Positions 56,730-64,000 of a stretch of DNA of 64,000 bases are shown piece by piece. The DNA comes from Mortierella sp. BCC40632 (taxonomy: Eukaryota > Mortierellomycota > Mortierellomycetes > Mortierellales > Mortierellaceae), in assembly GCA_011634665.1 (NCBI GenBank), contig WAEK01000005.1:2799001-2863000 (forward strand), given 5' to 3'. The translations under genes were made by a program, and so were the position numbers. The first letter of the stretch is position 1. The number at the start of each line of letters is the position of its first letter. The notes beneath the pieces are model-generated. The model was not told the origin of the DNA. It was given only the letters and a program-made list of their open reading frames with translations, and did no database searches.

Positions 56730-59066
56730 ATGAACTCCAACACTTATTTTCAAGATTCTCATGGCCAGAAAGGAGAGTCAGGACAACAAGGACAACAACC
56801 ACAAGCCCAGTCTTACCCTCAAGGATACAGTTACTATACCCAGCATCACCAATACTATCAGCAACAGCAGAATGCTGCCGCTGCCGCTGCCGCGGCCGTA
56901 ACAACCTTGCTTCCGCCATCATACAGCACACCGTTGCCCCCACCAAAAGCCAAGCCAAATCGTACTCATGGGGTGGGTTCAAGTGTTCGTCGTCCGTCGA
57001 GCAATAATGGCAACCCTCTATCCCAGTATCAGGCCCAATACCAATCATCCATGCAGTTGGGTGCTGCTGCCGCTTCAGCAGCAACTGCTGCCCTTCTTGG
57101 TCATTTTGGAGGCTCTGACAATGGTAACGACAACCAAAAAACGCCACCCTCAGATACCTTCCCAAAGGCTAGCGGAGCAGACTCTGGCACGGGTACGACT
57201 GCAGATGAGTGGTACTCCAGTTATCAGCGGCCATCGCATCAACAGCGGATGGCAGCGACGGCCGCTAGTTCGACCATAGAAACGTTAGGTCACCCAAAGT
57301 TCCTGCCTCAGTCCAATAGGGGCAGGGGTTCATATCATTCTCACCACAGAGGCGGTTCACATCAGCCAAGGCATGGCAATCACCAAGCAAGGTTCAACAA
57401 TAGAAATGCCAACAATTCCCAACGAGGGCCTAGATCTAATGCCCCAAGAGGCCAGCACCAAGGGCAGAAACATCATACACCCAACGATTCACCCAATGGA
57501 GGTAGTGCCAATTCAGATCTTACAGTAGCGGCAGCAGCTGCGGGAGGGGCGCCCAATGTGGCAGCATCAGAACCAGGAGAAAGCTCAACAGGATTCCACT
57601 GCGATGCGTGTGATGTCACTTTTCATGAGGAGGCTAAGCTCAAAGTGCATATCTCAAACCACAGGACATGCCCCGACTGCCAGTATGCTGCGTCTCCAAG
57701 TCTTGTGGCGGAGCACCGCAAGTTGACACATAAACCAAATCCGAATGAGAACGAAGCTGACAAAAACAGCACATCCTCAGGTACTCTACCAACCACCACC
57801 GCCGCTGCCTCTCAGTCGTCCGCTCCCGTGACCTCAGCAACGACTTCTGCAGGAGCAGAAAACAGAGCGAGTGGCTCTACGGCGTCCTCGAGTCGTGCAG
57901 GAAATAGAGCACAGAGATTGAAACCAGTGTTTATCAAGCCAGAATTCCTTCACCCATTGACCCCAAAGTTTAATACCCCCGAGGACATCACCAGCTGGAT
58001 TGCACAACGAAGAAAGCACTGGCCCACAGAGGCCAATATTCAGAAAAAGGTTAGATGGCATGAGGGTTGTATGCGCTTTGAAAAAGAGGAAGTAATGATG
58101 TGATCATACTACAGCTTCTGACACCCTTTTCCTTCTTTTCGTGACAATGCTGGTGCCGACTCTAGGAGCAAGAAAAACAGGAAATGGTTGCCAAAGGTCA
58201 GATTGTCGATTCGCCTCAGAATGGAAAAAGGAAAAATACTCCAGCAAACAAACGTGATAACCCACAGGAGAGAGCGGAATCGCTTGCCAAGAAGCCAAAG
58301 CTCGAGCCGACAAACTCTGGTTTGGTATCATATGCTTCTTCAGTTGAGGACTCTAGCGAAGCTGATGTTGATACCCAAGAACTGAATGGTGCAAACAGCT
58401 CATTGGAAAACAACGAAGGTGACATGGATGTGGATGAAAATGAAAACAACGACGACGGAGACGAGGATATGGATCCTGTTCGAGATGCTGTCTCTTCTAA
58501 AGACCCATCAACGATGGGAAAGGTGCTTCTCCCTTCGGAACGACGACAGGACAGGCGTTCAAAGAGACCGTGCAAATACTTTTTGCGAGGAAAGTGTAAC
58601 AAGGGCGACCAATGCGTCTTTTCTCATGATCCTAGCTTCTCGGTAAGAACCCTCAAAAGGGCTCATATGACCTGGTCTCGTGGAATATATTATTGTCAAG
58701 AGCCAACTGTATTTACAAGTACATCCTCTGTGCTAATCCCTATTACCGTAGAACAAGATTCAAAAGCCCACTCGAGCTGTCCCAACCAAGAACGCAACCT
58801 TTAGATCTCGGCCTTCCTTGTTGGAGCGGGTAACGAACACTCTCCTTGAACAGACTAGCTGTATCTTTATTTTAACCGCTTTTCTTTTAGAGCCAATTTC
58901 TTCCGCACTGACCTCTCTGATCTTATTTACTTCTCTTCACTAGCTTTTGTCTAGCGAGATCAAAGGAGAGAAAAACGTGCTTTTGGAAGCTTTGCGATAC
59001 ATTGTTGACAATGACTATTTTGATCCCAAGCAACCTTCTGGTGTGCTAGTCCAGGAGATGGCATAA
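56730..59066 (+). CDS. NUFIP1/Rsa1-like snoRNP assembly factor with C2H2 and CCCH zinc fingers
   Basis: Exons: 56730-58049, 58166-58642, 58752-58829 and 58944-59066 (665 aa). The N-terminal half is low-complexity (Q/Y/A-rich, then R/G/H/N-rich, RNA-binding-like). A C2H2 finger (FHCDACDVTFHEEAKLKVHI, SNH) lies near 293-315, with a second Cys/His pair (CPDCQYAASPSLVAEH). The NUFIP motif follows: PEDITSWIAQRRKHWPTEAN, then IQKKEQEKQEM, with the exon junction inside it. An acidic region and a CCCH finger (CKYFLRGKCNKGDQCVFSH, about 578-596) come next. The C-terminus (LLSSEIKGEKNVLLEALRYI) is also typical. The family bridges box C/D snoRNP proteins and the R2TP/HSP90 machinery in the nucleus. Confidence 0.87.
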
Positions 59067-59300
59067 ACAGCATCCCAGAGAGTCCTTGTACAATAACCCC
59101 ATCCCCATCCTCACCCTTTTCACCTTTCTACCCTTTAGCATTCATTATTGCATTCCATCTTCAGCATTCAATTCATACAATTAAAGAAAATTCAATAGAG
59201 ACGCAGCTTGAGTGCAAAGACGATGTAGGGGTATTCTATTGAGCGGAAACAATGTATGGGAAGGGAATGTGGCGTCTCTTTTCGTTGCTAAAAAATTATT

Positions 59301-60865
59301 TTACACGGCGATAACCAGGATGAGCAGAACGATTAAGACAACTATGAGAATCCCGATACAGCAAGATGATTTCGATTCTAATAGACAAGTGGACAAGTGG
59401 ACAAGAGGTATGAACAAAGTTAGAAGACAAGAGAATTCCATGCATGCAACTTTCCCCTCGATACAGCCTCTTCTTTTGCGCAAAAAAATAAAGTATCCCT
59501 CATTCTAATCCAGACGCCATGCTCAAAGAGGGGGCTACCTTCGTTTGCTTTGATAAAATCAGTCATCCTTTTCATGGCAGATTGTAGTCGTCCAGAAGTT
59601 CGGTCTACATGATCATCTAGATCATCCAAAAGCATGGACTGATCCTGCAGCTCGCTGTTCATAGTGGTCGCAATCTCTCTCATGTTTATGACTGTATGCA
59701 TAACTCCATCCAACTGTTGGTCCTGCTCTTGCAAAAGCATCTTTGAAGTCCAGCGGGATGATAAAAAGGATCGATGCGAAATTAGTGTCTGATATGGAGA
59801 AAGAGCGATACAATCTGATATAAAATGGAATGGTTTTCTCTCTTTTTTTTACCTGCTGTTGAACTGCTTCCTGCTCTACAAATTTCGCGTTACTGTACAT
59901 CATGTTGTCACGTCTCGATGGTTTTGGTATCCTCTAGGACTTGAGCTACCTGCATCTTCCATCAATGCCTAGTGGTCCCAAAGCGAGGTGAAGGTCGAAA
60001 AAAAAAAATACTTAGCCGAATAAGAAATGTAAAAAAAAAAAAAAAACAGGGTTCGTCCTGGTCATTGCATGTGCCACGTTGCCACGTTGCCATGTTGGTG
60101 TTGTGTTTGTGGAGAAATTACCATTCGATCCAACTGTGCACTCCCGATCTTGACTGGCTTTTCCAACGTCGTCCTCATCCCCTATCATGCCCCGTCAAAA
60201 AAAAAAAAAAAAAAAAAGTGTCAACGGCTCAGTATCGGACCATTTGATCTAATAAGTTCTCCCCCACGGTAATGTGCCTTGGAAATGCTTCATCGCCACG
60301 CTTTTTTACGCATGAAAAAAGACACTTACCTGCACTTTGCGTCTCGTCTGTTCCACAAATTGTTTCCTAGCATTCGTTTCTCGTGTTGTCAGGTTAAACC
60401 GTTGTGGGTTCTCAATAACGGCTTTGACGGTTTCATCGAGATCTTCCAGGTCCTGTTCAATATTCGAGAGAATCTGATTGAGTTCTTCCTTAGTTTTCAA
60501 GAGTTCTTCGCTCTCGGTCGAGGCGACAGTTTGCGCGATCCGTTTGTAGCTCTCGGAAAGTGTCGAGGCGCTGCCAAGAGACGATAGCACATCACTAGAG
60601 CAGCAGTTTTTTTTGTATGTATCAAGAGCGAATCGAGTGGAGTATATAGATAGGCAAGGGTTAGTTGAGGGCTCCCGAGAGGGTTGTAGTGCTGGCGAGG
60701 CATGTTATGGCTGGAAAGGCATATTAAGACTGGGGTGGTGGCGGTAGGAGGAATGTAGAGGGGGGGAGGGATCAAGCCAAGACATAGCACAGGAAGTAGA
60801 GGGTCTTGAGAAACTCAGAGCGAGTCATTCCATTACTTTTTGATGAGGATAAATGGGTCTTCCAT
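59301..60865 (-). CDS. Syntaxin-6/Tlg1-type Qc SNARE
   Basis: Exons: 60837-60865, 60330-60594, 60122-60181, 59853-59933, 59539-59740 and 59301-59377 (237 aa). The 29-nt first exon gives MEDPFILIKN, matching the DPFxxVK start of syntaxin-6. The Habc domain follows, with IEQDLEDLDETVKAVIENPQ and RFNL...RKQFVEQTRRKV. The SNARE motif (about 145-205) contains LLQEQDQQLDGVMHTVINMR and LDDLDDHVDRTSGRLQSAMK; the zero-layer Gln is in this stretch (ELQDQ). A C-terminal anchor (CCIGILIVVLIVLLILVIAV) ends at the stop, as in tail-anchored SNAREs. It acts in endosome-to-Golgi fusion. Exon 3 (60 nt) is the least certain. Confidence 0.87.
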
Positions 60866-61081
60866 GATGTTGGAGGATGTTCTTGGAAATGGCAAAGTCG
60901 TTCTGGAATGGGTGCAGGGCCAAGAAATGGGGAATGGGTGATGAAAGACAGGCGCCTCGTTACATAGGAGTGACCGTTTTTGCCTTCGCTACACACGTGC
61001 TTTGTATTTTTTACAAGTTTTTTTTGTCTTGCCACGATCGAAAAAAAAAAAAGAAAGAAAGCCATTTCTTGTAACTTCGCC
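60866..61081. promoter_or_regulatory. Divergent promoter between syntaxin-6 and PDCD2 genes
   Basis: Only 216 bp separate the two start codons on opposite strands, so both promoters and leaders must fit here. It contains an A-run (61041-61052) and a T-run (61018-61026). No TATA box is seen. Confidence 0.6.
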
Positions 61082-63430
61082 ATGGCCGGATCCCAGCACC
61101 AGAAGCACGAGCATGAGGAAGGACATGAAGAGTCGGAGCAGGAGGCCCAGGTCATGCTCGGCTTTGTTGAGCCTGTCGACCTAGAGGAACAGGGGCCTTT
61201 GCTTCCTGAGGACTTTTGCTCAAAGATGGGTGGTTTGCCTGTAGGACATGTTTATCACTTTCATACGTTAGATCTCCAGTGGACTAAGAATATGCATACC
61301 GATGGATGCTGCCTAGAGCTGTCATTGAGATCAAAAATCCTATTATGTGCAGCTCAGGCGAATAGCAGCCTTGATCATCATTTTTTTTCTCACATGTGCC
61401 TGGGACCCTCTGGTCAACCCCTTTTTTTCCGGTAGATCTGGTTGAACCCCGAGCATGTTCTCGAGTCCAAGGAGGTCCTTTGCGACCAGTGCACTAAGCC
61501 AATGTCGTTTCTTTTGCAGGTAAGCGACACTTGAGGCCCGTCTTTCATCTCCACCTTTTATTGAACTCGATCCCCAAAGAGAGCACCGTTGCATCCCCTG
61601 GATCAAACGGATAAGAAACGAATGAGGGCCTGATCTAACCACCTTTTCTATTCCATGCGATTATGATAGCTCTACTCTCCCGAAGACCACCCCGAGGAAG
61701 CGTTCCATCGAGTTGTATATGTCTTTTGCTGCAAGTCGGGTGCATGCCACAAGAAATCTTCAAAAGGATGGTATGTGTCAGGATTGGCTAAATAACCAGG
61801 AATATCGCCTACTAGCAAACCCGCCTCGTGTTGAGATTCTACCATGGCTGATTGAAAAAGCTCAAAAGCCCCTAAAAGATTTTGTCCGCACCTCTTTCCT
61901 TGTGTGAATATCCGCCCATCATCGACTATAGCTTCAAGGTTGTGAGAAGTCAACTTGGACAGTATAACCCATATTACAGCCCCGTCGCAAAGGACGCAGA
62001 AGACGCAGAGGAAATGAACGATGGATGGGAGCCAATGCAAGTCAGCAGCCATGGTAGCGTTTTACTGATCGTACTTTCGCATATCAGCCATGGTTGGCCA
62101 ATTCAAGTCAACAGAAAGCTAACTTTAAACTGTTCTATTACTATTTCAACTTTCAACCTATGGGAATGACTCGAAAAGCCAAGACCTGCTTTGTTTGCGG
62201 AATGCATGGACCAAAGAAATGCTCGAAATGCCATAGAGCATCCTACTGCAGTCCCGAGCATCAAACTCTCCACTGGACTAAGGGATTGCATAAACAACTC
62301 TGTGGAACAAACCCCCCTAATTCACAAGCATCCACTCTTGCTGATCAGGAAATCAACACCAGCCTTTCTGACCTTTCGATATCTAAAGCTCGTAGTTCCA
62401 GTAATAAGGGCGACCATTCGAGTGAGGGCGAAGATGATGAAGATGAAGATGAGGAGGGAGAGGATAAATCCAAGAAGCAAAAGAAGCGTCAGCTGCCAAC
62501 AAGGTCATTGAATCGCGAGGAGCAAGAGTATGCAAACAAGCTTGATATCGACTTCAAGCTTGTTGAGAGGATCGCCCGATTCCCAGAGTTGGAAATCATT
62601 AGCGAGCCAGAAGTCTTTGACCAGCAGGATGTTGAGGACGGACTTGCCTATGACAGTTCAGGAGATGAACAGGAAGCCGAGGAGGGCTGGGAGGCCAAGG
62701 CTGAGGCCATGAGACTCAAACAGGAGAAAAAGAGGGCGGCTGCTAAGAAAGATCAGAGTGGAGTCAGTCAGTCGCTCCAAAGTGCAGAAAGCTCGATGAA
62801 CGCTCTTGTCCCTGTAGGAGACGAAATGTACGAGAACACCAGGACTGACATTGACTCGGCCTTTTTGACATTCCAAAAGCGAGTCGCTCTCTATCCGGAT
62901 CAAGTGCTGAGGCAAGTTTCATCAATCCATTTGCAGTTGTGAATTGTGTTGGGCGTAGAAAATCAACTTACATTCTCAGCGCACGGACCTTAATAGATAT
63001 GCGCGTATGGAGTACGAGCTTACCAACCCTGAGCCCCTTTATGTCAACGACGTTGGCACTCCCAAGCCTGAAGATGTTCCACCATGCCCAGACTGCGGTG
63101 GAGAGCGCACTTTTGAGTTCCAGGTATGTAGGATCGATTTCCGCTTTATGTGCTTGTATTTTTTTCTTTCTTTCTTTCTTTTGCTTACCAAGTCACAATA
63201 TTGTTCTGTAGATCCTCCCTCAACTCTTGAACCACCTAAAGATTGATCACTCGGCCGCAGATGCTTTGGATTTTGGAACTGTCCTGGTTTACTCGTGCAA
63301 GGATAACTGTCACGTCCCCAACAAGCATTACCAGCATGAGATCGCATTTGTCCAGCACTTTAGTGAGGATGGAATGCAGGGCACCAACATGGCTTCTGGA
63401 CCAGGTGTCTCAGTCAACTCTGCAAAGTAG
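61082..63430 (+). CDS. PDCD2/Tsr4-like protein with MYND zinc finger
   Basis: Exons: 61082-61240, 61436-61519, 61670-61770, 61932-62053, 62179-62911, 62997-63123 and 63212-63430 (514 aa). The N-terminal PDCD2 half shows [28 protein letters not shown], then [16 protein letters not shown]. The MYND finger ([20 protein letters not shown], then [20 protein letters not shown]) follows. The C-terminal PDCD2_C part has [38 protein letters not shown] and [10 protein letters not shown]. The family (yeast Tsr4, human PDCD2) is a dedicated chaperone of ribosomal protein uS5 in 40S assembly. Intron 5 appears to use a GC donor (AG|GCAAGT at 62912). Intron 4 is inferred from a branch-point-like CTAAC and the first downstream AG. 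Confidence 0.9.
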
Positions 63431-63602
63431 ATGCAGAAAACATTTAGAGGGAACAGCGCCAGAGACGACATGAATTAAAAAAAAAAGGCAAGGAGGAAGA
63501 AGAGGATGGGTGATATTGAAACTACAGAGCTGCTTTTGACGGACTATATTTTTTCATGATACTACTGAAATCGAGCAGCAACAGGCGTATGTTTGTTTAT
63601 CT

Positions 63603-64000
63603 CTATCCTACTACAGCCGTGGGAACTTCCTGCGGTCCACCGACCAACTTGAAAATATCGAATCCAGCCTCGATCGCCCTACCAGCCCTCTTCTGCTCCA
63701 AAGCATAAGCATACGAACGTTGCCAAAACTCGATCTCTTTCTTGGACAATCGTTCCACGACACCCCGTTTAATTTCCAGAGATTCGGAGAACACCAACGC
63801 CTCCATCTCATCCCCTTCACCGGTGAAGTTTTCGCCTCTTGCTTCTGAGCATTCCAGAGGCAGGATTCGGTTCACTTTTGGAATGTTGGTATCTCCCTCA
63901 GGGGACTTGGCCGTGACAAACTCGAGTAAGACATCTCTTTGGATATTGGTGGCAAGATCAGCCTCTGCAGGTGACAGCTGCATCATTGGCGCTGCTTTTC
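63603..64000 (-). CDS. 3' end of an unrecognised gene (partial)
   Basis: A minus-strand frame is open from the window edge to the stop at 63603, encoding at least about 130 residues. It is acidic, helical and rich in charged residues (IPKVNRILPLECSEARGE, GEGDEMEALVFSESLEIKRG, KKEIEFWQRSYAYALEQKRA), ending FDIFKLVGGPQEVPTAVVG. The Met at 63986 is not assumed to be the start because the frame continues upstream. It is convergent with the PDCD2-like gene at 172 bp. No family recognised. Confidence 0.6.
   Translation of the reverse strand, partial: KAAPMMQLSPAEADLATNIQRDVLLEFVTAKSPEGDTNIPKVNRILPLECSEARGENFTGEGDEMEALVFSESLEIKRGVVERLSKKEIEFWQRSYAYALEQKRAGRAIEAGFDIFKLVGGPQEVPTAVVG

Noticed and set aside
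62094..62178. Extension of the PDCD2 MYND exon upstream ([17 protein letters not shown])
   Set aside because: Contains a branch-point-like CTAAC and a pyrimidine tract and is better read as intron; the frame joins well at AKTCFVCG.

Overview
This is fungal nuclear DNA. It holds thirteen intron-containing protein genes with short introns, plus one single-exon secreted-peptide gene and one single-exon membrane-protein gene. The intron density, the Medusa-type developmental regulator, the animal-style five-TOG XMAP215 and a decayed XPG-like nuclease family member suggest an early-diverging fungus. Mortierellomycota (Mortierella/Linnemannia-like) is my best guess; this rests on gene content, not on a database comparison. 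A/T homopolymers and CT/GA microsatellites fill introns and intergenic DNA.

Layout. 0-7 kb (+ strand): a possible 47-residue ORF; a small 8-cysteine, GPI-anchor-like secreted protein; a His/Lys-rich secreted protein with Kex2-type sites; a mitochondrial Cyc2/cytochrome-b5-reductase-like flavoprotein; and eIF2B gamma. 9.6-12.4 kb (- strand): medA/Medusa. 12.4-29.9 kb: a gene-poor, low-complexity stretch of about 17 kb upstream of medA. 29.9-43 kb (- strand): a 12-exon XMAP215/Stu2 homologue with five TOG domains, then a 17-exon exportin-5/Msn5. 43-49.3 kb: an accessory interval with coding remnants, tandem repeats, a decayed XPG/PIN-type nuclease gene, a 132-bp hAT-type MITE inside it, and a cluster of short hairpins. 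49.4-59.1 kb (+ strand): BRD8-like bromodomain protein, TFIIH helicase XPB/Ssl2, an unknown four-helix membrane protein and NUFIP1/Rsa1. 59.3-64 kb: syntaxin-6/Tlg1 (-) sharing a 216-bp divergent promoter with PDCD2/Tsr4 (+), then the 3' end of an unrecognised gene (-).

The housekeeping genes cover translation initiation and ribosome/snoRNP assembly (eIF2B gamma, PDCD2/Tsr4, NUFIP1), nuclear transport (exportin-5), microtubule growth (XMAP215), transcription/repair and chromatin (XPB, BRD8) and endosome-Golgi fusion (syntaxin-6). I see no evidence that they form a functional cluster.

The most unusual items are the MITE-interrupted nuclease pseudogene (removing the MITE plus one target-site copy makes the flanking reading frame continuous), the Kex2-type repeat precursor, recurrent GC-AG introns and micro-exons, and the hairpin cluster at 49.0 kb. 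All exon borders were inferred by eye from splice signals, frame and family resemblance.
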